A DNA stretch of 34,112 nt from Acetobacteraceae bacterium (GCA_025055335.1 JANWXJ010000159.1:1-34112); one strand, 5' to 3'. Shown: positions 7,436 to 16,031, counted from the stretch's first letter. The notes: a model not told the origin generated them from the sequence alone. Numbers and translations: made by a program.

Positions 7436-8605
7436 ATGGCAGGCCTCGCGCCCGAGGCGCACGACCCCGAGATCGGCCCGGCCCTCCCGGACGAGGCCGC
7501 GCTGGCGATGCGCGCGGTGCACCGCGCCGTCTCCGACCTGCGGCGCGGCACGCCGGTGCTGCTGCGCGGGCCGGAAGGCTGCCTTGCCGTGGCGGCGGCC
7601 GAGACGGTCGGCGCCCGCGGCCTCGCCGAGATCGCGGCGATCGCCCCGGCCCCGGCCGTGCTGCTGCTGGCCCCGGTCCGCGCCGCCGCCGTGCTGCACC
7701 GCCCGGTGCCGCAGCACGGCTCGGCCGGAGAGGAGGGGGCGGTCGCGCTCCGCCTCCCGCCCGCGCTGATGGAGCCGAAGGCGCTGCTCTCGCTCGCCGA
7801 CCCGGTGGCCGAGCAGATCCTGCCCGAGGCGCCGGAGCGTGTCGCCGCCCCGCCGCTCGCCGCCGCCGCCATCGCGCTCGCCAAGCTCGCCCGGCTGCTG
7901 CCGGCGCTGGTCGCCGCCCCCGTGCCGCAGGGCTGCGCCGAGGGCCACGCGCTGCTGTCCGTCAACGCCGCCGACGTGCTCGCCTACCCGACCACCGCGG
8001 CCACCAGCCTCAAGCGCGTCGCCTCCGCCCATGTGCCGCTCGAGGACGCGCGCGACGTCCGCCTCGTCTCCTTCCGCGCGGCCGACGGCGGGATCGAGCA
8101 CATGGCCTTCCTGATCGGCCCGGTCGAGCAGGTGGTGGCCGAGGGCGGGGCGCCGCTCGCGCGGATCCACTCCGAATGCTTCACCGGCGACCTGCTCGGC
8201 TCGCTCCGCTGCGACTGCGGGCCCCAGCTCAGGGGCGCGATCCGCAAGATGGCCGAGGACGGGGCGGGCGTGCTGCTCTACCTCGCGCAGGAGGGACGCG
8301 GCATCGGGCTGGTGAACAAGCTCCGCGCCTACACGCTGCAGGACCAGGGGCTCGACACGCTCGATGCCAACCGGGCGCTCGGCTACGGCGCGGACGAGCG
8401 CGGCTTCCTCGTCGCCGCCACCATGCTGCGCGAACTCGGCGTCACGCGCGTGCGGCTGCTGACCAACAACCCCGACAAGCTCGCCGGGCTTGCCGCCTGC
8501 GGCATCGAGGTGCTGGCGCGCGAGGTGCACAAGTTCACCGGCAACGGCGTGAACGACCGCTATCTCCGCACCAAGGCGGAACGCTTCGGCCACATGCTCG
8601 GCTGA
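7436..8605 (+). CDS. ribA: GTP cyclohydrolase II with long N-terminal extension
   Basis: The first committed enzyme of riboflavin synthesis; it opens GTP to a diaminopyrimidine with release of formate and pyrophosphate. The C-terminal 200 residues are a canonical RibA: the HSECFTGD motif with zinc ligands C248, C259 and C261 (LRCDCG), then YLAQEGRGIGLVNKLRAY and LLTNNPDKLAGL. Before it lies an extension of about 190 residues relative to E. coli RibA, starting AVHRAVSDLRRGTPVLL. That phrase resembles the N-terminal fold of DHBP synthase (RibB) but lacks the acidic DDEDRENEGD active-site motif. The start is ambiguous: the track gives 7397, with other ATGs at 7412 and 7418. I chose 7436 because GAGG is spaced 9 nt upstream. 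No FMN riboswitch is recognisable in the leader. Confidence 0.93.
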   Translation: MAGLAPEAHDPEIGPALPDEAALAMRAVHRAVSDLRRGTPVLLRGPEGCLAVAAAETVGARGLAEIAAIAPAPAVLLLAPVRAAAVLHRPVPQHGSAGEEGAVALRLPPALMEPKALLSLADPVAEQILPEAPERVAAPPLAAAAIALAKLARLLPALVAAPVPQGCAEGHALLSVNAADVLAYPTTAATSLKRVASAHVPLEDARDVRLVSFRAADGGIEHMAFLIGPVEQVVAEGGAPLARIHSECFTGDLLGSLRCDCGPQLRGAIRKMAEDGAGVLLYLAQEGRGIGLVNKLRAYTLQDQGLDTLDANRALGYGADERGFLVAATMLRELGVTRVRLLTNNPDKLAGLAACGIEVLAREVHKFTGNGVNDRYLRTKAERFGHMLG

Positions 8606-8606
8606 G

Positions 8607-9107
8607 GTGCGGGCCGAGCTCGAGCCGCAGGGCGCGGCCGGGCTGCTCCGGATGGGGCGGCTCGTCCTCCGTTGCGCGATCGGCCGCGGCGGCGCGCGCG
8701 CCGACAAGCGCGAGGGGGACGGCGCGACGCCGGTCGGCCTGCTGCCGCTGCGGCGCGTGCTCTACCGCGCCGACCGCGTGGCCGCCCCCGCCTGCGCCGT
8801 GCCGGTCGAGCCGATCGGGCCGCAGGACGGCTGGTGCGACGATCCCTCCCACCCCGACTACAACCGCCCCGTCACGCTCCCTCACCCGGCGCGGCACGAG
8901 CGGCTGTGGCGGGAGGATCCGCTCTACGACATCCTCGGCGTGCTGGGGTGGAACGACGCGCCGGTGGCAAAAGGGCGGGGAAGTGCGATCTTCCTGCATG
9001 TGGCGCGGCCCGACCTCGCCCCGACGGAGGGCTGCATCGCCCTGCCGGAGCGGGAGCTGCGGGAGGTTCTGGCAGAGGGGCTGACGGAGATCCTGGTGCG
9101 CGGCTGA
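8607..9107 (+). CDS. L,D-transpeptidase (YkuD/ErfK) family protein without signal peptide
   Basis: A 166-residue protein beginning at GTG 8607, one base after the ribA stop, so it is probably translated by coupling. The YkuD catalytic motif is visible as HVARPDLAPTEGCIAL: H131 and nucleophile C143 in the T-E-G-C-I context. Upstream family features are REGDGATPVGLLPLRRVLYR and WCDDPSHPDYNR. YkuD enzymes form 3-3 cross-links or attach lipoproteins in peptidoglycan, and they normally act outside the cytoplasm. Here I see neither an export signal nor a LysM domain, so the protein may be leaderless or may use a non-classical route. Family membership is clear; the cellular role is not. Confidence 0.85.
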   Translation: MRAELEPQGAAGLLRMGRLVLRCAIGRGGARADKREGDGATPVGLLPLRRVLYRADRVAAPACAVPVEPIGPQDGWCDDPSHPDYNRPVTLPHPARHERLWREDPLYDILGVLGWNDAPVAKGRGSAIFLHVARPDLAPTEGCIALPERELREVLAEGLTEILVRG

Positions 9108-9141
9108 GGGCTGTGCTCGGCCCGGCTCGCCGCCGCCGCGT

Positions 9142-9162
9142 GGCCTCTGCGGCACCGAGGCC
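9142..9162. terminator. Hairpin downstream of the L,D-transpeptidase gene
   Basis: A 6-bp stem with a 9-nt loop, GGCCTC-TGCGGCACC-GAGGCC, lies in the 103-bp convergent gap after the stop at 9107. It lacks a T tract and is a weak terminator candidate for the plus-strand genes. Confidence 0.3.
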
Positions 9163-9179
9163 CTCTGGTCTGCGGCAGG

Positions 9180-9202
9180 GGGCCCGCGGGCAGGCCGGGC
9201 CC
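9180..9202. terminator. Hairpin at the end of the ABC/phosphodiesterase operon
   Basis: A perfect 7-bp stem with a 9-nt loop, GGGCCCG...CGGGCCC, lies 8 bp beyond the phosphodiesterase stop. It is the best candidate for the 3' end of the long minus-strand operon and could serve both convergent transcripts. The surrounding sequence is GC-rich with no T tract. Confidence 0.4.
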
Positions 9203-9210
9203 GGGCCGGA

Positions 9211-10620
9211 TCAGGCGCGTCGCAGCGCCGAGGGGTAGAAACGCCCCGCCCCGTTCCGCATGCCCTCGAGCAGGAAGCCGCGCGGGAGCGGAAGCCACAC
9301 GGGTTCGGGCTCCGCGTCCTCGGCCGCGGCAAGGGCGCCGAGCAGCGGCCGGCCCTCCATCTGCGGGCCGGCAAGGCCGAACAGGTGCAGCACCGTGGGC
9401 ATGACGTCGGACAGATCGGCCGGCTGCCGAACCACGGCACCGCGGCGGATCGGCCCGCCGGCGAAGACCAGAACGCTCGCGAGCTCCGCCGCGTGCAGCC
9501 CGCCATGCATGCCCCCGCCCTCGGGGACATCGGGCGAATCGAAGGGCGCGGTGCCGGGCAGCCCCCACACGTCGGGCCCGGCATCGCCCGCGAAGCACAG
9601 CACGAGATCGGCGCTTCGCCGATGCGCAGAGCCGAGCGCGGAGAGCGGGATCCCCCACCCCTCGGGCAGGAGGGCGGGATCGCGCGGCAGCAGCGCCCCG
9701 GTCCAGGGATGGGCGGCGAGGAAGGCGGCGAGCGCGGGCGCATCCTCGGGCCGCCTGAGCCACAGCCCGGGCGCCGCGCCCGGCGCCACCACCACCTGCC
9801 GGCCGGCATCGCTGCCGGCATCGAAGCCCGCCCGGCGCAGCTCCTCCACGAGCGAGAGCTTCCCGCGCCCGGTCACGTGCCCGTGGTCGGACAGCACGCC
9901 GATCACGATCTCGGCGGCGTCCGGCTCTGCCGCGCGCCAGGCCATGACGCGGCCGAGCACGGCATCGGCGGCCGCCAGCGCCGCCAGCGCCGCTGCCGCC
10001 CCGAGGCCGGCATAGTGGAAGGACAGGTCGGGCTCGGACAGCCACAGCAGCGCCACATCCGGCCGCAGCTCGGCCAGGACATGCTCGACGAACAGGCGGC
10101 CCGCATGCGCGATGCGCGCGGCATTCGGCACCGCGGCGGGGGGCACCGGCCCGAAGCGGGCGGCCAGCCGCCGGGCTTCGGGCGCCTCCTGCTCCTCGAC
10201 GTTCCAGCGGAACTGCCCGAGGCGCTCGGCCGCCGGGTGCAGAAGCCGCGCCGCCCCGGCGGTGCCGGAGGACACCAGCGCGAAGGACCGCCCGGCCCGC
10301 GCCAACACCTCGGCCGCCGTCTCGCGCTCGAGCGGGCTCTCGCCCCCGGCGGCCAGCAGCGCAAGATCGGCCGGGGATTTCGTGCGCAGCAGCCGCCCGG
10401 GGCAGAGCGCCGCATCGAACAGGGTGTTCGCCACCATCCCGTGCGCGCCCGGCCGGCAGCCGGTGGCGAGCGAGGGGGTGGCCGCCCGGGTCTCGGAGGG
10501 GAAGACGCTGCGCGCCGCGGAGAACCACGCACCCTCGGCGGCAAGGCGCGCGAGATGGGGCGTGCGCGCGGGCGAGACGAGGTCGGGCCGAAGCCCGTCG
10601 AATCCGATCAGCACCACGCG
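9211..10620 (-). CDS. Alkaline-phosphatase-superfamily phosphodiesterase/nucleotide pyrophosphatase, cytoplasmic
   Basis: A 469-residue member of the type I phosphodiesterase/nucleotide pyrophosphatase family. In order it shows the metal site IGFDGLRPD (D8), nucleophile region FPSETRAATPSLATG (T44 is the likely nucleophile), SEPDLSFHYAG (D198, H202), LSDHGH (D245, H246) and GGMHGG (H372). Together these form the usual two-zinc centre. No signal peptide or membrane helix is present, so it should act in the cytoplasm. The track starts at GTG 10632. The GTG at 10620 is preferred because AAAGG lies 8 nt upstream of it. It is the last gene of the ABC transporter operon, 15 nt after the permease, which suggests it hydrolyses the imported solute. 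The substrate is unknown. Confidence 0.88.
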   Translation of the reverse strand, partial: RVVLIGFDGLRPDLVSPARTPHLARLAAEGAWFSAARSVFPSETRAATPSLATGCRPGAHGMVANTLFDAALCPGRLLRTKSPADLALLAAGGESPLERETAAEVLARAGRSFALVSSGTAGAARLLHPAAERLGQFRWNVEEQEAPEARRLAARFGPVPPAAVPNAARIAHAGRLFVEHVLAELRPDVALLWLSEPDLSFHYAGLGAAAALAALAAADAVLGRVMAWRAAEPDAAEIVIGVLSDHGHVTGRGKLSLVEELRRAGFDAGSDAGRQVVVAPGAAPGLWLRRPEDAPALAAFLAAHPWTGALLPRDPALLPEGWGIPLSALGSAHRRSADLVLCFAGDAGPDVWGLPGTAPFDSPDVPEGGGMHGGLHAAELASVLVFAGGPIRRGAVVRQPADLSDVMPTVLHLFGLAGPQMEGRPLLGALAAAEDAEPEPVWLPLPRGFLLEGMRNGAGRFYPSALRRA

Positions 10621-10635
10621 CACGGGCAGCACCTT

Positions 10636-11520
10636 TCAGCGCAGGGTGGGGTCGAGCCGGTCGCGCAGCCAATCCCCGAGCAGCGAGACCGAGAGCGTGG
10701 TGAGCACGATCACCACGGCCGGCGAAAGGAGGATCCAGGGCGCGCGCGTCAGGTATTCCCGCCCGTAGCCGACCATGGAGCCGAGCGAGGTCTCGGGCGG
10801 CTGCACGCCGAGCCCGAGGAAGGACAGCCCCGACTCGAGCAGGATGATCTCGGGGAAGGCGAGCGTCATGGAGACGATGAGGGTGGAGGCGATGTTGGGC
10901 AGCACGTGGCGGAGGTAGACGCGCCAGGGGCCGGCGCCGAGCTGGCGGACGGCGAAGGCGTAGCCCTGGGCGGAGGCCGCGATAGCGAGGCCCCGGGCGA
11001 TCCGCGCGTAGCGTTCCCAGGCATGCAGCCCGAGCAGGCAGACGAACAGCACCATCGAGTTGCCGAAGAACGCCAGCACCGCGAGCGCGAACACCAGCAT
11101 CGGGATGGAGGCCGAGAAGTCCACGAGCGCGAGCACCGCATGCTCGACCGCGCCGCGGAAATGGGCGGCAAGGAAGCCGAGCACGGTGCCGAGCACGGCG
11201 CCGATCACGGTGGCGCCAAAGGCGATCAGCAGGCTGGTGCGGATCGAGTAGATCAGGCGGGCGAGCACATCGCGCCCGAGTTCGTCGGTGCCGAGCGGAT
11301 GGAGCCAGCTTCCGCCCAGGAAGACCGGCGGCGAGAGGCGGTTGCGGAGATCGAGCGCGGTGTGGGCGTAGGGGCTGATCGCGTCGGCCAGCAGCGCGAC
11401 GAGCAGCATGAGGACGAGCCACACCGCCCCCGCAAGAACGAGCGGCGGCGGCAGCGCCCTCTCGCGCCGCGGCGGCGCGGCGGCGGCGAGTGCGGGCCGG
11501 GGCAGCGGCGCCTCCGGCAT
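10636..11520 (-). CDS. Dpp/Opp-type ABC transporter permease, DppC-like
   Basis: A 294-residue inner-membrane permease. An N-terminal helix (LVLAGAVWLVLMLLVALLAD) is followed by the OppC/DppC marker HPLGTDELGRDVLARLIYSIR, then a BPD_transp_1 domain with about five helices. The EAA coupling loop reads YAFAVRQLGAGPWRVYLRHVLPN, and LLESGLSFLGLGVQPPETSLG follows, both classic for the DppC subgroup. The ATG at 11520 lies one base after the DppB stop; the track's start at 11586 would overlap that gene. It pairs with the DppB-like subunit to form the translocation pore. Confidence 0.94.
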   Translation of the reverse strand: MPEAPLPRPALAAAAPPRRERALPPPLVLAGAVWLVLMLLVALLADAISPYAHTALDLRNRLSPPVFLGGSWLHPLGTDELGRDVLARLIYSIRTSLLIAFGATVIGAVLGTVLGFLAAHFRGAVEHAVLALVDFSASIPMLVFALAVLAFFGNSMVLFVCLLGLHAWERYARIARGLAIAASAQGYAFAVRQLGAGPWRVYLRHVLPNIASTLIVSMTLAFPEIILLESGLSFLGLGVQPPETSLGSMVGYGREYLTRAPWILLSPAVVIVLTTLSVSLLGDWLRDRLDPTLR

Positions 11521-11521
11521 C

Positions 11522-12460
11522 TCAGCCCGCTCCCGCCCGGCGGATGCCGGTGCGCAGCCGCGGGTCGAGCACGCCGTAGAGGACATCCACCGTCAGGTTC
11601 GCCACCACCATGGTGGCGGCCACCAGCAGCAGGATGCACTGCACCACCGCCAGATCGCGGTTCGCCACCGCCACCACCATCAGCCGCCCCACCCCGGGCC
11701 AGGAGAACACGCTCTCGACCACCACCGCTCCGGCGATCAGGCTGCCCACCATGAAGCCGACGATGGTGACGGTCGGGATCGCGGCGTTCGGCAGCGCGTG
11801 GGACCACACCACCGCCCGCCACGTCAGGCCCTTGGCGGAGGCGGTGCGGATGTAGGGCTGGCCCAGCACCTCGAGCATGGCGCTGCGGGTGAAGCGCGCG
11901 AGCACTGCCGCCCCGCCGATGCCCAAGGTGGCCACCGGCAGGATGGCGTGCCGCCAGCTTTCCTGCCCGCCCGAGGGCAGCCACCCGAGCTGGACCGCGA
12001 ACACCAGCACGAGCAGCAGCCCGAGCACGAAGGAGGGCACGGTGAAGCCGGCCACCGCCGCCACCATCAGCGCCCTGTCCACCGCCGAGTTGCGGTGCAG
12101 CGCCGCGTAGATGCCGGCCGGGATGCCGAGCAGGAGCTTGATGAGCAGCGCCGGCACCGTCAGCGCCAGGGTGGCGGGGATGCGTTCGGCCACCAGCACG
12201 ATGGCCTCGCGCCCGTCGCGCATCGAGCGGCCGAGATCGCCGCTCGCGATGGCGCCGAAGTAGTGGAAGTACTGCACCCACACCGGCTGATCGAGGCCCC
12301 AGGCGGTGCGGAAGGCGTCCACCGCCTCGGGCGGGGCGTCCGCACCCATGATGATCTGCGCCGGATCGCCGGAAAGCCGCAGCACCACGAAGGCGAAGGT
12401 CACCACGAGCACGATGGTGACGGCGGCGCGCAGGAGCCGCGAGAGCAGGAAGCGGACCAT
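11522..12460 (-). CDS. Dpp/Opp-type ABC transporter permease, DppB-like
   Basis: A 312-residue inner-membrane permease. It begins MVRFLLSRLLRAAVTIVLVV, a typical DppB first helix, followed by the family phrases RLSGDPAQIIMG and YFHYFGAIASGDLGRSMRDG. The membrane domain carries the coupling motif YIRTASAKGLTWRAVVWSHALPN and GAVVVESVFSWPGVGRLMV. The ATG at 12460 overlaps the stop of the upstream ATPase (TGATG), so translation is coupled. The track ORF at 11522-13756 fuses an unrelated upstream frame to this gene. It is the heterodimer partner of the DppC-like permease. Confidence 0.94.
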   Translation of the reverse strand: MVRFLLSRLLRAAVTIVLVVTFAFVVLRLSGDPAQIIMGADAPPEAVDAFRTAWGLDQPVWVQYFHYFGAIASGDLGRSMRDGREAIVLVAERIPATLALTVPALLIKLLLGIPAGIYAALHRNSAVDRALMVAAVAGFTVPSFVLGLLLVLVFAVQLGWLPSGGQESWRHAILPVATLGIGGAAVLARFTRSAMLEVLGQPYIRTASAKGLTWRAVVWSHALPNAAIPTVTIVGFMVGSLIAGAVVVESVFSWPGVGRLMVVAVANRDLAVVQCILLLVAATMVVANLTVDVLYGVLDPRLRTGIRRAGAG

Positions 12461-13452
12461 CAGGCGGCCTGTCGGATCGGGGCCTCGGCCTCGCCCTGCG
12501 CGACGTGGCAGGCGACGAGGCGGCCGTCGGCCCGCGGCTTCAGCGCCGGGCTTTCGGCGCGGCAGCGCGCCACCGCCGCCGGGCAGCGGGGGTGGAAGGC
12601 GCAGCCGGGCGGGCGGTCGGCGGGGTTCGGGGGATCGCCCGGAAGCAGGATGCGCCGGACCGCCCGCCCCGGGTGCGGGATGGCGGAGACGAGGGCGCGG
12701 GCATAGGGGTGGGCCGGGTCGTGCAGCACGGCGTCGGGCTCCCCCTCCTCGACGATGCGGCCGAGATACATCACCGCGATGCGGTGGCTGAGCTGCCGGA
12801 CGGCGCGCAGGTCGTGGCTGATGAACAGCATGGCGATGCCGAAGCGCGCCTGGATGTCGGCCAGCAGGTTCATCACCTGCGCCTGGATCGAGACGTCGAG
12901 CGCGCTGATCGGCTCGTCGGCGACGAGGAGCGAGGGGCCGGTCGCGAGCGCCCGGGCCAGCACGGCGCGCTGCCGCTGGCCGCCCGAGAGCTCGTGCGGA
13001 TAGCGCGCCGCGTGGTCCTCCCGCAGGCCGACCGCGTGCAGCAGGTCGAACACCCTCGCCTGCCGCGCGGCGGGGTCGAGCAGGCCGTGGATGTCGAGCG
13101 GCTCGCGGATCTGTTCGCCGATCGGCAGCCGCCGGTCGAGCGCGCCGAGAGGGTCCTGGAACACCATCTGCATCCGCGCCCGCAGCCGCCGCCACTCCGC
13201 GGTGCCCGGCGGCGGCATGGGGCGGCCTTCGAAGCGCACGCTGCCTGCGTCCGGCCGCTCGAGCCCGAGCACGAGCCGGCCGGTGGTGGACTTGCCGCAG
13301 CCCGATTCGCCGACGAGGCCGAGCGTCCGCCCCGCCTCGATGCGGAGGGAAACCCCGTCCACCGCCGCGATCTCCACCCCCCGCCCGAACAGGCCGCGCC
13401 GCATGGCGTAGCGGCGCACCAGCCCCTCCGCCTCGAGCAGCGGCGCGCTCAT
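12460..13452 (-). CDS. Dpp/Opp-type ABC transporter ATP-binding protein, DppF-like
   Basis: A 330-residue peripheral ATPase. It shows Walker [13 protein letters not shown], a Q-loop with MVFQDPLGALDRR, signature LSGGQRQR, Walker B LLVADEPISALDVS and the switch histidine in FISHDLRAV. The C-terminal oligopeptide-transporter extension has the cysteine pattern PPGCAFHPRCPAAVARC that binds an Fe-S cluster in characterised DppD/DppF proteins. The ATG at 13452 overlaps the stop of the DppD-like gene (ATGA). The DPLGALDRR wording and position after DppD identify it as the DppF-type subunit. It should form a heterodimer with its neighbour and drive the DppBC-like pore. Confidence 0.93.
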   Translation of the reverse strand: MSAPLLEAEGLVRRYAMRRGLFGRGVEIAAVDGVSLRIEAGRTLGLVGESGCGKSTTGRLVLGLERPDAGSVRFEGRPMPPPGTAEWRRLRARMQMVFQDPLGALDRRLPIGEQIREPLDIHGLLDPAARQARVFDLLHAVGLREDHAARYPHELSGGQRQRAVLARALATGPSLLVADEPISALDVSIQAQVMNLLADIQARFGIAMLFISHDLRAVRQLSHRIAVMYLGRIVEEGEPDAVLHDPAHPYARALVSAIPHPGRAVRRILLPGDPPNPADRPPGCAFHPRCPAAVARCRAESPALKPRADGRLVACHVAQGEAEAPIRQAA

Positions 13453-14426
13453 GCCGGCACCGGCTCGGCGGCGGCGGGTTCCGTGGCGCGCAGGCAGGCC
13501 GCGCGATGGCCCGGCGCGACAGGAAGGGGGTGCGGCGCGGCCCGGTCGCACTCCGGCCGGTGCGCGGCGCAGCGGGGGGCGAAGGCGCAGCCCGGCGGCA
13601 TCGCCCAGGGTTCGGGCACCCCGCCGGGGATGGAGGCGAGGCGACGCTTCGGCCCGGCGAGCGGCGGCAGGGCGCCGAGCAGCCCGCGGGTGTAGGGATG
13701 GCGCGGGTCGGCGAAGATCCGCTCCGTCGGCGCCTCCTCGACGATCCGGCCGGCATACATCACCGCCACCCGCTCGCAGGTTTCCGACACGACGCCGAGA
13801 TCATGGCTGATCAGCACCAGCGCCATGCCGAACTCGCGCCGGAGGGAGTGCAGCAGATCGAGGATCTGGGCCTGGATCGTCACGTCGAGGGCGGTCGTCG
13901 GCTCGTCGGCCACCAGGAGTTCGGGGCGGCCGGCGAGCGCCATGGCGATCATCACCCGCTGGTTCTGCCCGCCCGAGAACTCGTGCGGATAGGCATCGAG
14001 CCGCCGCGACGCGTCGGGGATGCCGACGAGGTCGAGCAGCCGCCTCGCCTCCGCCCGGGCCGATGCCCCCTCGAGGCCGCGATGCAGCGACAGCGCCTCG
14101 GCGATCTGCCGCCCGACGCGGTGGACCGGATTGAGCGAGGAGGCGGGGTCCTGGAAGATCATGGCGATGCGGCCGCCGCGCACGCGCTCGAGCCGCGCCG
14201 GCGGCGCGCCGATCAGCTCCTCCCCCTCGAGCCTGACGCTGCCGCCGATCTCCGCCCGCGACGGCAGCAGCCCCAGCGCGGCGAGCCAGGTGACGGACTT
14301 CCCGCAGCCCGATTCCCCGACGAGCCCGACCGCCTCGCCCCGCCCGACCGCGAGGTCCACCCCACGCAGCGCAGGCTGGCCGGAGAAGGCCACGGTAAGG
14401 CCGGTGATGGCGACGAGGCCGCTCAC
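13449..14426 (-). CDS. Dpp/Opp-type ABC transporter ATP-binding protein, DppD-like
   Basis: A 325-residue peripheral ATPase. It shows Walker [15 protein letters not shown]-loop [16 protein letters not shown] (the SLNP phrase is typical of DppD), an unusual signature [15 protein letters not shown], Walker [15 protein letters not shown] and the H-loop LISHDLGVV. The C-terminal cysteine motif is [17 protein letters not shown]. The signature LSGGMRQR usual in DppD is altered to FSGGQNQR, with the essential SGG retained. It starts at GTG 14426, overlapping the stop of the preceding binding-protein gene by 4 nt (GTGA). The track start at 14834 would run deep into that gene. Confidence 0.93.
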   Translation of the reverse strand: MSGLVAITGLTVAFSGQPALRGVDLAVGRGEAVGLVGESGCGKSVTWLAALGLLPSRAEIGGSVRLEGEELIGAPPARLERVRGGRIAMIFQDPASSLNPVHRVGRQIAEALSLHRGLEGASARAEARRLLDLVGIPDASRRLDAYPHEFSGGQNQRVMIAMALAGRPELLVADEPTTALDVTIQAQILDLLHSLRREFGMALVLISHDLGVVSETCERVAVMYAGRIVEEAPTERIFADPRHPYTRGLLGALPPLAGPKRRLASIPGGVPEPWAMPPGCAFAPRCAAHRPECDRAAPHPLPVAPGHRAACLRATEPAAAEPVPA

Positions 14427-16027
14427 GCCCCGGTCCCGAGATTGCCCGGGCCGAACACCATCGCCCAGCCGGAGGAGGCGCGCCAGCGAATGTCGCGCCG
14501 CTTCGCGGTGAAGGCCGCGGCGTGGTGCAGCACGATGTAGGCCGGATCCTCGCGCTCGAGGATGGCGAGGATGCGGCGGAACTGCGCGCGGCGGCGGGCC
14601 ATGTCGGTCTCCGCCTCGAGCGCGGCCGAGACGCGGTCGAACTCCTCGTTCGTCCACTCGCCGTTGCGCTCGGCCTCTGTGCGCGGGCCGAAGGAGCGCA
14701 GGATGCCGGCCACCGGATCGCCGAAGATCGAGGTGTTGGACCAGTCGCGCAGCGCCCGGCCGGGGGTGCGCGCCGTCACCTGGGCGAAGTTCTCGCGCAT
14801 CTCGATCTGCACGTTGAGGCCGACGGCGCGCCACATCTCCACCGCGATCTGCGCGTTCGCCACCTGGTTCGTGTAGTAGTTGTTGAGCAGGCGGTAGGGG
14901 ATCGGATCGCCGCGGTAGCCCGCCTCGCGCAGCAGCCGGCGGGCCTCGGCCGGGTCGAAGCGCGGGTTCTCCCAGTCGGAGAGGTACATCTCGCCGTAGC
15001 TTTCCATCTGCATGCCGCGGGGGATGCGGGTGCGGCCGGCCCAGAGGGCCTGCACGATCGCCTCGCGGTCCACCGAATGGCTCATCGCCCGGCGCACCCG
15101 CGGATCGGCGAGGACGGGATGGGTCTTGTCGAAGGCGAATTTGCGGATGTTGTTGATCGGGCTGCCCAGCACCTCGAAGCGGGGGTTGCGTTCCACCACC
15201 GCGATCTGGTCGGGCGGGATGTCGCAGGCGAAGTCGAACTCGCCGGCGAACAGGCCGTTGATCCGGCCCGACACCTCCGGCACCTCGACGAAGCGCAGCC
15301 GGCGCGCGGGCGGCCTGCCGCCCCAGTAGGCGTCGTGCGCCTCGAGCACGAGCAGCGTGTCGGGGCGGAACTCGGCGATCCGGTACGGCCCGGTGCCGAC
15401 CGGCGCGCGCGCCCAGGCGAGCCAGGACTCCGCCGCGGCGAAGGCGGCGCGCGAGAGGATGGCGCCCACGCTCTGCGCGATCCGGCCTTCGAGCGTGACG
15501 TCCGGCGTGCGGTTGACGAAGCGTATCCTGCGGGAGTCGAGCACCTCGATGCGCTCGAGCCCGGGATAGGTGCGGCGGGCGACCGCGATCACCTCCGGCG
15601 GCGGCTCCTTGCCCGCGCTGCCGGCAAGGATGCCGCTGCGCCCCTCGCCGGTCGCTCCCTGCGTGCCGAACAGGCGCTCGCCGAAGGAGAACACCACATC
15701 CTCGGCCGTCATCTCGCGCCCGTCGTGGAAGCGCACGCCCGCGCGCAGCGTGAGGTCGAGCGTGCGGGCATCCACCCGGCGCCAGGATTCCGCAAGGCCG
15801 GGGACGAGCCGGGCGCCCTCGAGCCAGTCGGTCCCGATGAGCTGTTCGGCATAGAGCCCGTGGACGCGGAAGCCGACGTTCGACTGCTCCCGCGGGGGCT
15901 CGAAGGTGTTGGAGTTCGAGAGCTTCTGCACCGCGATGGTCAGGGTCGGCCGCTGGTCGGCCTGCGCGAGAGCGGGCGCGGCCAGCAGCCCGGGGAAGGC
16001 GAGAAGCGAACGGCGCGGCAGCGGCAT
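14423..16027 (-). CDS. Family 5 extracellular solute-binding protein (paralog 1 of 3)
   Basis: A 534-residue periplasmic receptor of the SBP_bac_5 (DppA/OppA) family. The N-terminus is a twin-arginine-like signal (PRRSLLAFPGLLAAPALAQA) with no lipobox cysteine, so the mature protein should be soluble in the periplasm. Family landmarks are LVPGLAESWRR, FHDGREMTAEDVVFSF, VGTGPYRIAEFRPDTLLVLE, and PRVRRAMSHSVDREAIVQAL. The phrases FEPPREQSNVGFR and YRLLNNYYTNQ recur in the other two copies. The ATG at 16027 begins the signal peptide; the track's 16435 start overlaps paralog 2. It is separated from paralog 2 by 4 nt. Ligand unknown: sequence alone cannot distinguish peptides, opines, sugars or phosphorylated compounds. 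Confidence 0.92.
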   Translation of the reverse strand: MPLPRRSLLAFPGLLAAPALAQADQRPTLTIAVQKLSNSNTFEPPREQSNVGFRVHGLYAEQLIGTDWLEGARLVPGLAESWRRVDARTLDLTLRAGVRFHDGREMTAEDVVFSFGERLFGTQGATGEGRSGILAGSAGKEPPPEVIAVARRTYPGLERIEVLDSRRIRFVNRTPDVTLEGRIAQSVGAILSRAAFAAAESWLAWARAPVGTGPYRIAEFRPDTLLVLEAHDAYWGGRPPARRLRFVEVPEVSGRINGLFAGEFDFACDIPPDQIAVVERNPRFEVLGSPINNIRKFAFDKTHPVLADPRVRRAMSHSVDREAIVQALWAGRTRIPRGMQMESYGEMYLSDWENPRFDPAEARRLLREAGYRGDPIPYRLLNNYYTNQVANAQIAVEMWRAVGLNVQIEMRENFAQVTARTPGRALRDWSNTSIFGDPVAGILRSFGPRTEAERNGEWTNEEFDRVSAALEAETDMARRRAQFRRILAILEREDPAYIVLHHAAAFTAKRRDIRWRASSGWAMVFGPGNLGTGA

Positions 16028-16031
16028 GGCC

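Noticed and set aside
8924-11422. 832-residue minus-strand ORF
   Set aside because: Antisense or out-of-frame relative to the transpeptidase, phosphodiesterase and permease genes; low-complexity Arg/Ala sequence.
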